Source of the DNA: Przewalskia tangutica
Taxonomy: Eukaryota; Streptophyta; Magnoliopsida; Solanales; Solanaceae
Direction: 5' to 3'
Assembly (NCBI GenBank): GCA_029844215.1
Contig: CM056725.1
Span: forward strand, 32,394,485 to 32,458,484
Length of the DNA: 64,000 nucleotides
The position numbers and the translations under genes were made by a program. Positions 44,772-57,931 of this stretch are shown piece after piece (position 1 is the first letter of the stretch; every line of letters begins with the position of its first letter). Under the pieces are notes generated by a model. It did not search any database. It worked only from the letters and a program-made list of their open reading frames with translations, and was not told where the DNA came from.

Positions 44772-47700
44772 TGTTACACCCCATAATTACAGGACATGTT
44801 TAAAGAACGTACGTGAGAATCCCAAATGTTAAGATTTGAGACTTGTAAAAAAATTTCGGAATTATGGAAATTGTCGGAAAACGTTTTTTTGTGACGAATG
44901 GGAGGGCGACACGTGTCACCCCCCCCCCTTATGGTGCCTTGGAAGAAATTAGGCAAGGTCTAAAGGGTCATTTGACCTTTGTAGGATGACTAAATCTTGC
45001 AACTTGAAGAGCTTGACAATGTTGACTTGGTCAATGGGACCACTAGTCTTGATATTTAGTAAGACCCCATCCAACCCACCCATTTTTCCACATCTTGACC
45101 CTCCATGTTACTATATAATACTACTAGTAGTGATACAAGTTCCACACTTAGCCAAATTTACAAAAAATTGGATGAACAAGAACATGTTGCTCTCGGGTTC
45201 ACTCCCCTCCCTCATGAATTTTTTTTTTGTTTGTTGTCTATTAAGCTCCACACTTTAAACCAAGATTCATGAGTGTATTGTAAGTGTATCTCAATAGAAA
45301 AATCCCGGAAAAATGTAGTTTTCGTATTAGTCGCAAGATGAAAACCTAGTTGTTTTTCTAGGTTTTGTTTGGAAGTTTGAAGGAAAGTTGTTGGTATTGT
45401 TCTAAGGGTCTCAAGTAGCGTATTGAAGTGTCTTGAAGGGGATCTAAGTTGCTAGGGAGCGACTTCAGATTTGGATTAAGATTCGTTGAGGTAATAATCT
45501 TGTCTTTTAAGTATTACAAGATTTTATATTGTTGTTAGCCTTACATTTTACTAGCATGAAGTATGTGTTGAAGTTTTATAAGTGTTATGGATTGTTGTAG
45601 CATAAAATCCGAAATGAAATATTAGCCATTTGAAGTTGGATTACAATTTGGTCTTATTTAGAATCGTCGCATGTTACTTACTTGAAGATTATAGTAGTTA
45701 TAATCGATTGCGACTTGATATCGTGTCATGCTAACAACTTGGATTGAAAAGGAAATTGGATAAGAATTGGTATTGTTGTATCCCAAGATTTCCGGATTTA
45801 CACTTATTGTTGTATTAGTTTGATATCAATTGTGGGGCGGAATTTTACACGTCTAGTAGGCGTGTAATCCCCTATTGTTAATTGCATTGTTGAGCCTTAA
45901 ATGTGGCGTGTTTGGTTATTGAATTCGGCCTTGAAAAAGGTGGCAAAGTAAGTAGAAATAAAGGAAGTGTTGTCCGATTTTCCGTAGAATTTAGTGACTT
46001 AGCACTTAGAATATTCTACGTTTGAAGTAAGAGGTTAATGGACGTATTGTGACCATTATAGGTTGAAATACTAAGTATAGCGTATCCTACTTGAAGAATG
46101 AAATAGCTCAAGGTTGAAGTACTTTGGAGCATTTTGCTACTTGTCGACAATCGTCGCGAGGTATGTGAACCTCTTCCTTCCTTTGGCATGATTCTATGTA
46201 TGAAATATACATGTAGTAGTATTTCATGATTCCGTCTACTCTTAGAAGTTAAGAGGTAGTTATGTTGATTTACTCTATGTAAAAGCTACGTCTAAGAAAT
46301 CCTAAGTTCTTACCAAGTCTTATGGGGGATGTTGGTAAGAGTCGTTAGGAAGTATTTGGAGTCGAGTTGACTTGGTTAATTTACGGCACGAATGAGAATA
46401 AGTATCGAACAAGCCATTGCAGCGTTAATAAAGGAAAATGTAATGACAATTAATTATATTAAAACAAGTAGAATTCTCCATCTGCATAGAAGCTAAGATA
46501 AGACAAAATTGTATTACATTTTCTAGATCATGGCTACTTGAATAAGATCATTATAAATAAGTATATTCACAACACACCAAAGTATATGTTACTTAATTTA
46601 AAAGAGTTTACGTATGAAGTTTTTAAGACTTTGAAACTTGTTTTCTTAAAAGTTAAGAGACTCGAAGTATTTGAAAGCTATGTGACTTGATTTGAAAGTA
46701 TAAGTCTCTTGGCTATAAAAGGAATGAATTTGTATAAAACATAAAGAGTTATAACGGCTTTATGGGAAGTTGGTTATAACAACTTTATGGAAGATTAAAA
46801 GAATGGTTTTCTCCAGTAATGTAAGCAAATAAATGATTTGAAATAAAGAAGGGCAAATTGTTTTAAAGGTACCAATTGCTTAAAGATTTTTAAGAAATAA
46901 GTCACTTGATTTAGAAGCCGGTAAATGTATTTCTAAAAAGGTATTGTGACTTGTCTTGAAAGGTAGATATGACTTGATACTTTAGTTGTTAGTATCTGGG
47001 AAGTTGTAATTGAAAAAGAGTCTTTCTAAGGGAGTAGAGGTGCGTAGTACGTTGGGTTAAATTCCCGGATTTTATATGACATTATCGCGTCCCAGAAATG
47101 GGCCGGGCAGTATACCTTTATGGGCAGACTATATGACATTATCGCGTCCCAGAAATGGGCCGGGCAGTATACCTTTATGGGCAGACTATATGACATTATC
47201 GCGTCCCAGAAATGGGCCGGGCAGTATACCTTTATGGGCAGACTATATGACATTATCGCGTCCCAGAAATGGGCTGGGCAGTATACCTTTATGGGCAGAC
47301 TATGTGACTTTATCGCGTCCCAGGAATGTGTCGGGCAGTATACCTTTATGGGCAGACTATGTGACTTTATCGCGTTCCAGGAATGGGCCGGGCAGTTTAC
47401 CTCTATGGGCAGACTTAGGTGACTTTATCGCGTCCCAGATTGGGCCGGGCAGTATAGGCGTCCCTCCGTAAAGGGTCGGATTGTGTTATGTAAAGTAAGT
47501 AAGTTATAGGGTAATAAACTTGAAGATTTTCCTAAGTACGTACGTAAGAAAGTGGCTATAACTTTTATTTGAAAAAAATGGGAAAAGATAATAAGGTACG
47601 ATTAAGTTCACGAGATGGTAATGACATGGTAGGGTCAGGTATTTACTTCTTTTACTCTTACCTCTGTCATGCTTTTATACAGATATGTTTTAATTGTTGT

Positions 47701-48168
47701 ACCTTATTTTCTGTTCCATATTCGGTACCTGTTGTACTGACCCCCTTCGGGGGGCTGCGTTCATGCCCGTAGGTATTAGGTGCACAGGTTGGTGATCCTT
47801 GCTCTTAGGATCTCGGTTCAGTTTTTTTGGAAAAAAGCTCCATTTGCTCCGGAGGCTTATCTCTTGGTACGGTTTCCCCTGAGGTTGTAGATTCATGTGT
47901 ATTCAGGGGTATGGCGGGGCCCTGTCCCGCCACTTTTGTTATGGTAAAACTCTTAGAGGTCTGTAGTCACATGTGTGGGTCGATTTGTAAAGAAATGAGG
48001 CAAGCTGCTTGGTTGTATATATGTATGTCGGGAAGGTAGCCCTATCGGCTAACACATTTGCTTACATTGTTTTATTTTGTAAGTTTCATGTATGTTCCGC
48101 TGATTTTCTCTCGATGTATACTGCAGGGTGCCGGGTAGGGCACGATGCGAGCCGGGTGGGTCGTGACA
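44772..48168 (+). mobile_element. LTR1 of the array
   Basis: 3397 bp, TGTTACACCCCATAATTAC to GGGTCGTGACA. TATA box CTATATAATAC at 45111. It contains the cassette-like segment (46388-46575) and the 57-bp minisatellite (47075-47455). It differs from LTR2 by scattered single bases. Confidence 0.92.
47075..47455 (+). repeat. 57-bp minisatellite in LTR1, about 6.7 copies
   Basis: Unit TATGACATTATCGCGTCCCA plus GAAATGGGCCGGGCAGTATA plus CCTTTATGGGCAGACTA. The last copies vary (GTGACTTTATCGCG). Being 19 codons long, it gives open frames on both strands (for example 47076-47471). Confidence 0.95.
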
Positions 48169-48216
48169 AAAGTGGTATCGAGCGATTAGTCCTCGGAAAG
48201 TGTCTGACCGTCTGCA
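48169..48216 (+). promoter_or_regulatory. Priming site and start of leader, array unit 1
   Basis: AAAG then TGGTATCGAGC (48173-48183), followed by GATTAGTCCTCGGAAAGTGT. The leader is lost after about 48210, where it joins LTR I; the hairpin of this unit is missing, and only its right arm end TCTATAATCA survives at 51332. Confidence 0.8.
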
Positions 48217-51200
48217 CAGTACAGTATGTGGCTTGTCAAATCTTGTAAATGAAATCATAATAGCCTAAAAAGCGAGACATGTATGATAACCAAAATACAA
48301 GACGCAACATAAGCGATCAAGTCGTGGACTCACGCCTCAAAGTGACCACTCAAATATAACTATGGGTCTCACGCCACAACATCCATCATGTTCGCATCAT
48401 GGCGCGTGCCGGAATCGCATCGGTGTAGACATGTCCATGATGCAACAATAATAACAAGGCCGCGTGGCCACACGTACCGGAATCTGCATCGGTGTAGACA
48501 TTCCCGTAACCTCAATATGATATCTTTGGGTGGTCAACCTGCGCGTGGCCACGTGCCGAATCTGCGACGGTGTAGACCGTCCATGTTGCGGTAATAACCA
48601 TATATCGGGTAATCAACGGCGCGTGGCCGCATGCCGAATCTGCATCGGTGTAGACATGTCCATGTGACATCAACGACAAGACGATAATCAAAATGGAGAC
48701 ATACGTGGAATTCTCCATCACCGCCAAAGACGTCCAAGTAAGTTCTCAACAAGTCGACCACTCTATCGAGAGCGGTAATACGAAATACCATACTTGCACA
48801 ACAAAGGCTATCATCACAAGCATAGGCAAGTTTCACAACAACAAGCATAGGCAAGTTTCACAACAACAAGCATAGGCAAGTTTCACACAACTCAAAGTAC
48901 TTTCATTTTATGCCAAAGTCGGGTTTTAACCCCAAAGTACTACATCGTTAAGTTCTTTTAAAAGAGATCCATTACTTTTATAAAAGTCACCCGATACGTA
49001 GTATTAGAATGACCAACCCACATTCCTTTTCAAAATCAAGTAACAACATTCTTTTCCTAAGTTCCGGTTGCCTAGTTTCATTACTCAAGCTTCTCATTTT
49101 CAAATGGTTTCATAGTTCCCAAACTTAATCACTTGATTCCTTTTAGAACAATTGAGTAATATATGTCTCACGTGAGAGTAGGTTATTCTTGTTTACAACA
49201 TTCTTATTACAATGACCATGATCTAGAAAATGTAATATCATTTTGTCTTATCTTAGTTTCTATGCGGATGGAGGTTTCTCTGGTTTTAATAATACAATTC
49301 ATTAGTCGACATTTTCCTTTTATATCATTGCGATGGTTTGTCGATACACATTACGATTTCGAAATCAAGAAAACATTCTTAAGCCGTTATACCTAACTTC
49401 CCATAAAGCTAGCATAACTCTTAAGTTTTCAAAACACAAGATTACACTTCTTTCAAAACGATTCATAAATCTTTTGAAATACTTGAGTTTTATTATAACG
49501 CCTGAGCGATTATAAATCAAATCGATTATCCTTTAAAAGCCACAACCCATTTTCTTACCTACATAAAGTGTTATAACCAACTTCCCATAAAGCCGTTATA
49601 ACACTTTATGTTTTACAACAATCAAATACAATTAACACGTATGCGTCTGCACTACATAGTTCACACATATCATGCTAGAAGAGATAGGAAGAGGTTCACA
49701 TACCTCGCGGCGACTATCGACAATAAGCAAAAAGCTCCAAGTACTACAACCTTGCTAGCCCTTTCCACTCGCCGGTAGAATACGCTACTCTTAGTACTTT
49801 CACCTATAAAGGCCACAAACGTCTATTAACTCTTAAACACAAGTTCCCATCTTTCTCTGAAAATTAAAGGCGGCACCTCACACAGGCGTAAATCTCTCCT
49901 CTATCGAGTGGCTACCAAGCCACCGGGGGTTTACACGCCTAACCGGACGTGTACAATTCTACACAATACTACACAAGTCTCTTGCAATGTCTGATCCATG
50001 TAAATACAATTGATTCTTTATTCTTCAGCTTAAGTCAAAAGACATTGCCTGATAATGTTCAGTTCTATATATAGTATACCTCAACTATATATTCCTACCA
50101 CATGTAATCTCCAATTACAATAAGGGGACAAGAATATTTACCTCGACAAGCCCAAAATTATCCAAGTTATAATGTCGATCCTGAGCAAGGTTTAGCTCCT
50201 ACTCCGTGCGCTCAATCCGCTCCAAACAACCCTTAGAAGTTCTTAACCAACTTCTACTCAAATACTTCAACCAACAATGAAGATTTCCTTAGGGTTTCGG
50301 TTTGAGACTAAAAGGACAAAAGGTAGTATTTCCGGGCTCTACGTAAAGAGGTAACTTTTGGAATACAACAAGGTAAAGGCTAAGGTATTTTGGGCATTAT
50401 AACAATACTTGGAGAAGTATTTCAATACCCTGAGGAGGGTATTATATGAAAACAACTAGGCTAGGGGGTACCCACGGCTAGCCACATGAGGAGGGGAAGC
50501 TCTCGGCCACAAGGCCACTCAAGGGGGGGAGGGGGAAGGCTTAGGACGAGAACACACACAAAGGGAGGGAGAGGGACTCAAGACTTGGAAGATTTTTGGA
50601 TGAAGAAGTCTTCAAGCTTAGGGGGGTATTTATAGGAAAACCAAAGGCCAACCAATGGCCAAGATCAAGCCATGTGCAAGGCAAGTGTAAGGCCAAGATC
50701 AAGCCAAGTGCACCCTAGCCCCTACTCCTTAAAACCCTCACAAATATCTACACAAATATCAACCAACAACTTGCCCCTTCAATCGGCCAAGTGCCGCCCC
50801 ACTTGCTTCCATTGTGAGGGTGACACATGTCACCCTCCCGTTGGTCCAAAATGTTTCGTCTCTCGGAAAAATCCGCAAAAATAAGAAAAGACATAGCCGG
50901 AATTTTCCCCTCGCAAGTTACGCAAAACGTTTCGTCGAAAAACGACTCTAACCGGGTGTTGTGCACAAAGGTAAATTCGGCCAAGGGTGCCACATGGGGG
51001 TGACACGTGTCGCCCCCCGATTCGCCCAGAATATTTCGTCTTCCGAAAATATCCAAAATACCGGAAATCTCAAAAACAAAGCGGGCCCCAAAGCGTAAAT
51101 TTCTCCGTGGGCCCACGTGACCATTTCGAAAATAAAATCTCAATATTCTAATATAATATTAGAAGCCCATTTACCAAATCTGGGAAACCATTTATCATTA

Positions 51201-51331
51201 TCGAACCTTTTCTTCACAAAAAGCGGAAACTTTTCCGTCGAAACTCACATCTTTCTTTCTTTCCAAATTTTTCTGTCGTGCTCTCGTACGTACGTCCTCG
51301 CATACATACCCTGAGAATACGGGGTATAACA
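48217..51331 (-). mobile_element. Truncated minus-strand LTR I in the leader of unit 1
   Basis: 3.1 kb of minus-strand LTR. Its right end is complete (GAATACGGGGTATAACA at 51331, the reverse of TGTTATACCCCG). Its left end begins at CAGTACAGTATGTGG, a point about 430 bp inside the LTR when compared with E (17926). Together with the absence of about 70 bp of leader, this indicates a deletion across the left junction. No target duplication remains. Confidence 0.82.
48380..48680 (-). repeat. CGCGTGGCC / GCATCGGTGTAGAC minisatellite in LTR I
   Basis: Four to five copies of GCCGAATCTGCATCGGTGTA with GACATGTCCATG and CGCGTGGCC segments, about 60 bp apart. This repeat type is not found in any other LTR here, though it occupies the same place in the LTR. 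Confidence 0.75.
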
Positions 51332-51451
51332 TCTATAATCAGGAGGTTGCAGGACATTTAGGATTGGTTTCCATTCTTCTCTCTTTGAGATCGTGCAGTA
51401 GAGTTGTCATAGTAGGTTGAATCCTTTCTGACCCCTTCTTATGTAACAGTG
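51332..51451 (+). other. Leader of array unit 1, second part
   Basis: TCTATAATCAGGAGG to the gag ATG; matches 56558-56673 and 61767-61879. No gene. Confidence 0.75.
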
Positions 51452-52707
51452 ATGCCTCCACGGAAGGCGACCAGGGCCCAGAAGGGCAAGGCAGCAGCAG
51501 GAGCTGCTAGCGGTACTCAGAGGGTTACACGGACCCAGGCACAGACTATGCCTGAGGTGGTAGGCGGGTCGGCGAGTTCAGCCACGCCAGATATTAGAGG
51601 CCGAGGCGGCGGTAGCTCGAGGTTCGGTGCGAGCCTCGATTCGCGGCCGAGCGAGTTTAGAGATTATGGGGAACAGATCAGACTATTGACTAGCATAGTG
51701 GTAGGCGTGGCGAAAGGAGCGGTAGCTAACCTAGAGGCGGCGGTTTGCGGATTGGGATTTTAGGTTGTCATCCACCCGAGTTTTATGGTTCGAGTGCGAG
51801 GAGGATCGCGAGGAGTTCATTCGGCAACTACTGATGGACTATCACGAGTTCTTAGGGCTTGAGAGGCGGAGTGTTATGCTAGCCTCTTACGGTTCTGCGA
51901 TATTGCGTTGAATTGATTCGAGTCATGGGAGCCGCCGAGAGGTGAGTATGCTCTTCCAGCTGTTTGGGAGGAGTTCACAGAGGCCTTCATGGATCACTTT
52001 CGGCCTCCTGAGATGAGGAGAGCCCGTGTAGATAGATTCTTGACCTTGAGGCAGAATGGGAGGAATATAAGATAGTACAGCATGGAGTTTGACTCCTTGT
52101 CAAGGCATGCGCACACCATTGTAGCTGACATGGCTGATAGAGTTCATCGTTATGTGATGGGGCTAGACCGTCATATGATTCTTGCATGCTTGGGGTGGCT
52201 CTTGGCCGGAATGGACATTGCTAGGATGCGAGCCTATGCGCGAGGATAGAGGATAGAGAGGAGGATCAGATTGACTCAGTCACCTAAGAGGCAGGCAGCG
52301 AGGTCTCGAGGCGATTTGAGCGGGCGGCCTCGGCGAACTAGGTCTACATTGCATCCGACCAAAGTGCTCCTCCACGATTTTACGGCGGAGGTTTTACAAC
52401 CAGGAATGCAGGGCGGTCAGTCTCTAGGGCTTGAGTCTCGAGGAGATGGGGTTCCAGACGATCGAGGCCACCTTTGCCTGTCGCCCGATGTGGTAGGTTA
52501 CATTACGGGGTATGTCGCGATGCGGGTGCTTGTTTTCTTGTGGTAAATGCGGGCCATATGTTAAGATAGTGTCCTTATAAAGGGGATCCTGGTGGGACGA
52601 CACCATCTACTGGATCAGTTGCGGGTTCGTCGCCTTCGATAGCTAGGTAGGAGGTTCATGCACCGACAGGCCGTGGCAGAGGTCGTGGTGGGAGTTCCCA
52701 GTTTTAG
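51452..52707 (+). pseudogene. gag: Gag of array unit 1
   Basis: ATG at 51452 and TAG at 52705-52707 after GGSSQF. The N-terminal 100 codons are open: MPPRKATRAQKGKAAAGAAS, then a basic and Ala/Gly/Ser-rich region. The Gag domain that is intact in unit 3 appears here with stops and frameshifts (for example AATATAAGATAG at about 52063 against ACTATCAGAGAG in unit 2). The zinc-knuckle region (about 52440-52570) is broken. Most breaks lie at CAG, CTG or CCG positions where unit 3 is clean, so part of the damage may not be real. Confidence 0.75.
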
Positions 52708-53025
52708 CAGTCCTTTGAACCGCCTATGTGATTTCAGGTATGTATTGGGCCCTTTAGAAACTTGTATGCATGATAAAGTTGTGGTATGTTTAAGTGTTAT
52801 GAACAGATTATATTGAGACTAAGTATATGCTAGAAGGAGTTGGAAGTACGAAAAGATAATCCCTTTTTGGGCTTATGATGGACGGATTTGCGTGTGCGAG
52901 GTATTAGGGCCATAAGTGGCATAATTAGGTTTCATTAAAGTGTAGTTGTATGAGATTATGCCGAGAAATGATAAAGTGAACTCCGAAAGAACATTCGAGG
53001 ACGAATGTTTCTAAGGGGGGAAGAA
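52708..53025 (+). promoter_or_regulatory. 3' region, palindrome and purine tract of unit 1
   Basis: A short noncoding region follows gag (TTTGAACCGCC, ATTTCAGGTATGT at 52731). It ends in arms AACATTCG (52990-52997) and CGAATGTT (53002-53009) and the run AAGGGGGGAAGAA before LTR2. At about 320 bp it is much shorter than the region in D. Confidence 0.85.
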
Positions 53026-56000
53026 TGTTACACCCCGTAATTACAGGACATGTTTTAAGAACGTACGTGAGAATCCCAAATGTTAAGATTTGAGACTTGT
53101 AAAAATTTATCGGAATTATGGAAATTGTCGGAAAACGTTTTTTTGTGACGAATGGGAGGGCGACACGTGTCACCCCCCCTTATGGTGCCTTGGACGAAAT
53201 TAGGCAAGGTCTAAAGGGTCATTTGACCTTTGTAGGATGACTAAGTCTTGCAACTTGAAGAGTTTGACAATGTTGACTTGGTCAATGGGACCACTAGTCT
53301 TGATATTTAGTAAGACCCCGTCCAAGCCACCCATTTGTCCACATCTTGACCCTCCATGTTACTATATAATACTACTAGTAGTGATACAAGTTGCACACTT
53401 AGCCAAATTTACAAAAAATTGGATGAACAAGAGCATGTTGCTCTCGGGTTCACTCCCCTCCCTCATGAATTTTTGTTTGTTTGTTGTCTATTAAGCTCCA
53501 CACTTTAAACCAAGGTTCATGAGTGTATTGTAAGTGTATCTCAATAGAAAAATCCCGGAAAAAGGTAGTTTTCGTATTAGTCGCAAGATGAAAACCTAGT
53601 TGTTTTTCTAGGTTTTGTTTGGAAGTTTGAAGGAAAGTTGTTGGTATTGTTCTAAGGGTCTCAAGTAGCGTATTGAAGTGTCTTGAAGGGGCTCTAAGTT
53701 GCTAGGGAGCGACTTCGGATTTGGATTAAGATTCGTTGAGGTAATAATCTTGTCTTTTAAGTATTACAAGATTTTATATTGTTGTTAGCCTTACATTTTA
53801 CTAGCATGAAGTATGTGTTGAAGTTTTATAAGTGTTATGGATTGTTGTAGCATAAAATCCGAAATGACATATTAGCCATTTGAAGTTGGATTACAATTTG
53901 GTCGTATTTAGAATCGTCGCATGTTACTTACTTGAAGATTATAGTAGTTATAATCGATTGCGACTTGATATCGTGTCATGCTAACAACTTGGATTGAAAA
54001 GGAAATTGGATAAGAATTCGTATTGTTGTATCCCAAGATTTCCGGATTTACACTTATTGTTGTATTAGTTTAATATCAATTGTGGGGCGGAATTTTACAC
54101 GTCTAGTAGGCGTGTAATCCCCTATTGTTAATTGCATTGTTGGGCCTTAAATGTGGCGTGTTTGGTTATTGAATTCGGCCTTGAAAAAGGTGGCAAAGTA
54201 AGTAGAAACAAAGGAAGTGTTGTCCGATTTTCCGTAGAATTTAGTGACTTAGCACTTAGACTATTCTACGTTTGAAGTAAGAGGTTAATGGACGTATTGT
54301 GAACACTATAGGTTGAAGTACTAAGTATAGCGTATCCTACTTGAAGAATGGAATAGCTCAAGGTTGAAGTACTTTGGAGCATTTTGCTACTTGTCGACAA
54401 TCGTCGCGAGGTATGTGAACCTCTTCCTTCCTTTGGCATGATTCTATGTATGAAATATACATGTAGTAGTATTTCATGATTCCGTCTACTCTTAGAAGTT
54501 AAGAGGTAGTTATGTTGATTTACTCTATGTAAAAGCTACGTCTAAGAAATCCTAAGTTCTTACCAAGTCTTATGGGGGATGTTGGTAAGAGTCGTTATGA
54601 AGTATTTGGAGTCGAGTTGACTTGGTTAATTTACGGCACGAATGAGAATAAGTATCGAACAAGCCATTGCAGCGTTAATAAAGGAAAATGTAATGACAAT
54701 TAATTATATTAAAACAAGTAGAATTCTCCATCTGCATAGAAGCTAAGATAAGAAAAAATTGTATTACATTTTCTAGATCATGGCTACTTGAATAAGATCG
54801 TTATAAATAAGTATATTCACAACACACCAAAGTATATGTTACTTAATTTAAAAGAGTTTACGTATGAAGTTTTTAAGACTTTGAAACTTGTTTTCTTAAA
54901 AGTTAAGAGACTCGAAGTATTTGAAAGCTATGTGACTTGATTTGAAAGTATAAGTCTCTTGGCTATAAAAGGAATGAATTTGTCTAAAACATAAAGAGTT
55001 ATAACGGCTTTATGGGAAGTTGGTTATAACAACTTTTTGGAAGATTAAAAGAATGGTTTTCTCCAGTAATGTAAGCAAATAAATGATTTGAAATAAAGAA
55101 AGGCAAATTGTTTTAAAGGTACCAATTGCTTAAAGATTTTTAAGAAATAAGTCACTTGATTTAGAAGCCGGTAAATGTATTTCTAAAAAGGTATTGTGAC
55201 TTGTCTTGAAAGGTAGATATGACTTGATACTTTAGTTGTTAGTATCTGGGAAGTTGTAATTGAAAAAGAGTCTTTCTAAGGTAGTAGAGGTGTGTAGTAC
55301 GTTGGGTTAAATTCCCGGATTTTATATGACATTATCGCGTCCCAGAAATGGGCCGGGCAGTATACCTTTATGGGCAGACTATATGACATTATCGCGTCCC
55401 AGAAATGGGCCGGGCAGTATACCTTTATGGGCAGACTTTATGACATTATCGCGTCCCAGAAATGGGCCGGGCAGTATACCTTTATGGGCAGACTATATGA
55501 CATTATCGCGTCCCAGAAATGGGCGGCAAGATACCTTTATGGCGAACTATATGACATTATCGCGTCGAGAAATGGTGGCGATATACCTTTATGGGCAGAC
55601 TATGTGACTTTATCGCGTCCCAGGAATGGGCCGGGCAGTATACCTTTATGGGCAGACTATGTGACTTTATCGCGTTCCAGGAATGGGCCGGGCAGTTTAC
55701 CTCTATGGGCAGACTTAGGTGACTTTATCGCGTCCCAAATTGGGCTGGGCAGTATAGGCGTCCCTCCATAAAGGGTCGGATTGTGTTATGTAAAGTAAGT
55801 AAGTCATAGGGTAATAAACTTGAAGATTTTCCTAAGTACGTACGTAAGAAAGTGGCTATAAGTTTTATTTGAAAAAAATGGGAAAAGATAATAAGGTACG
55901 ATTAAGTTCACGAGATGGTAATGACATGGTAGGGTCAGGTATTTACTTCTTTTACACTTACCTCTGTCATGGTTTTATACATATATGTTTTAATTGTTGT

Positions 56001-56471
56001 ACCTTATTTTACATTTCCATATTAAATTTTGTTATCGACCCCTTCGAAGCTGCGTTCATGCCCGCAGGTATTAGGTGCACAGGTTGGTGATCCTTGCTCT
56101 TAGGATCTCGGTTCAGTTTTTTTGGAAAAAAGCTCCATTTGCTCCGGAGGCTTATCTCTTGGTACGGTTTCCCCTGAGGTTGTAGATTCATGTGTATTCA
56201 GGGGTATGGCGGGGTCTTGTCCCGCCACTGTTGTTATGGTAAAACTCTTAGAGGTCTGTAGTCACATATTGTGGGTCAGTTTGTAAAGGAAAGGAAAGCT
56301 ACTTGGTTGTATATATGTATGTCCAGGAAGGTAGCCCTATCGGCTAACCTGTTGCTTACTTCTATTGTTTTATTTTGTAAGTTTCATGTATGTTCCGCTG
56401 ATTTTCTCTGATGTATACCTGTAGGGTGCCCAGGTAGGGCACGATCGCGAGCTTGAGGGTCGGTCGTGACA
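53026..56471 (+). mobile_element. LTR2 of the array
   Basis: 3446 bp, TGTTACACCCCG to GGTCGTGACA. TATA box ACTATATAATAC at 53361. Minisatellite at 55325-55755. At once the 3' LTR of unit 1 and the 5' LTR of unit 2. Confidence 0.93.
55325..55755 (+). repeat. 57-bp minisatellite in LTR2, about 7.5 copies
   Basis: Same unit as in LTR1, with about one more copy. Two middle copies (55500-55610) are eroded only at CAG, CCG and CCAG positions, for example GTCGAGAAA for GTCCCAGAAA. Confidence 0.93.
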
Positions 56472-56475
56472 AAAG

Positions 56476-56565
56476 TGGTATCGAGCGATTAGTCCTCGGA
56501 AAGTGTCTGACATGCGTGTCTAGTAAGTCTTGATTATCGGTGTGTTGTGCACCACATCTATAATC
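56476..56565 (+). promoter_or_regulatory. Priming site and leader hairpin, array unit 2
   Basis: TGGTATCGAGC (56476-56486), then the hairpin with arms TGATTATCGGTGTG (56531-56544) and CACATCTATAATC (56553-56565) and loop TTGTGCAC. Confidence 0.75.
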
Positions 56566-56673
56566 GTGAGGTGCGGACATTTAGGATTAGTTTCCATTCT
56601 TCTCTCTTTGAGATCGTGCGATAGAGTTGTCATAGTAGGTTGAATCCTTTCGACCCGCTTCTTATATATGATG

Positions 56674-57931
56674 ATGCCTCGCGGAGCGACCGGGGCGAGA
56701 AGGGCAAAGCGGCGAGAGTTGCTAGCGGTACTCGAGAGGTTACGGACCCGAGCACGACTATGCACGAGGTGGTAGGCGGTCGGCGAGTTCAGCCAGCGGT
56801 ATTAGAGGGCGGCGGCGGTAGCTCGAGGTTCTGTGCGAGCCTCGATTCGCGGCCGGGCGTAGTTTAGAGATTATGGGAGCAGATCGGACTATTGACTAGC
56901 ATAGTGGTAGGCGTGGCGACGAGGCGAGTAGCTAACCCAGAGTGGCGGTTTGCGGATTCGGGATTTTCTGGGTTGTCATCCGCCCGAGTTTTATGGTTCG
57001 AGGTCTGAGGAGGATCCGCAGGAGTTCATTCGGCAACTACAGTGGACTATGCAGGTTCTTAGGGCTTCGGAGACGGAGTCTTTTATGCTAGCCTCTTACC
57101 GGTTACGCGATATTGCGTTGAATTGGTTCGAGTCATGGGAGCTGTCGAGAGGTGAGGATGCTCTTCCCGCTGTTTGGGAGGAGTTCACAGAGGCCTTCAT
57201 GGATCACTTTTTGCCTCCTGAGATGAGGAGAGCCCGTGTAGATAGATTCTTGACCTTGAGGCAGAATGGGAGGACTATCAGAGAGTACAGCCTGGAGTTT
57301 GACTCCTTGTCCAGGCATGCGCACACCATTGTAGCTGACATGGCGGATAGAGTTCATCGTTATGTGATGGGGCTAGACCGTCATATGATTACTGCATGCT
57401 TGGGGGTGGCTCTTCAGCCCGGTATGGACATTGCTAGGATGCAGCCTATGCGCGAGGATAGAGGATAGAGAGAGGAGGATCAGTTGACTTAGATCAGCCC
57501 GAGGCCGTGGCAGCAGAGTCTCGGGGCGATTTTGAGCGGACAACCTCGTGCAGACTAGGTCTACATTGCATCGGCCGAGTGCTCCTCCACGATTTTCGGC
57601 GGAGGTTTTACAACCCGGGAATGCGAGGGCGGTCAGTCTCTAGGGCTTCAGAGTCTCAGGGAGATGGGGGTTCCAGACAGTCGAGGCCACATTTGCCTCA
57701 ATGCGCCCAGTGTGGTAGGTTACATTCTGGGGTATGTCGCGCCGGTACGGGTGATTGTTTTTCTTGTGGTCGTCTGGGCCATATGTTAAGATAGTGTCCT
57801 TATAAAGGGGATCCTGGTGGGACGACACCATCTACTGGATCAGTTGCGGGTTCGTCGCCTTCGATAGCTAGGTAGGAGGTTCATGCACCGGCGTGCGTGA
57901 AGGCAGTCGTGGTGGGAGTTCCCAGTTTTAG
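56674..57931 (+). pseudogene. gag: Gag of array unit 2
   Basis: ATG at 56674 (ATGCCTCGCGG) and TAG at 57929-57931. The long open part is 56950-57468: IRDFLGCHPPEFYGSRSEED, FMLASYRLRDIALNWFESWE, PAVWEEFTEAFMDHFLPPEM, FLTLRQNGRTIREYSLEFD and YVMGLDRHMITACLGVALQP, i.e. the helical retrotransposon Gag domain that assembles particles. A shift in the N-terminal part and one near 57440 (GCGCGAGG for GCGCAGGGG) break the frame. The zinc-knuckle part (about 57690-57790, PQCAQCGRLHSGVC) runs in a further frame. Confidence 0.82.

Noticed and set aside
47076..47471. 131-residue repetitive protein in LTR1, with counterparts in LTR2 and LTR3
   Set aside because: It is explained by the 57-bp unit being 19 codons long. 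The frame is not kept in LTR3, and the opposite strand is open too.
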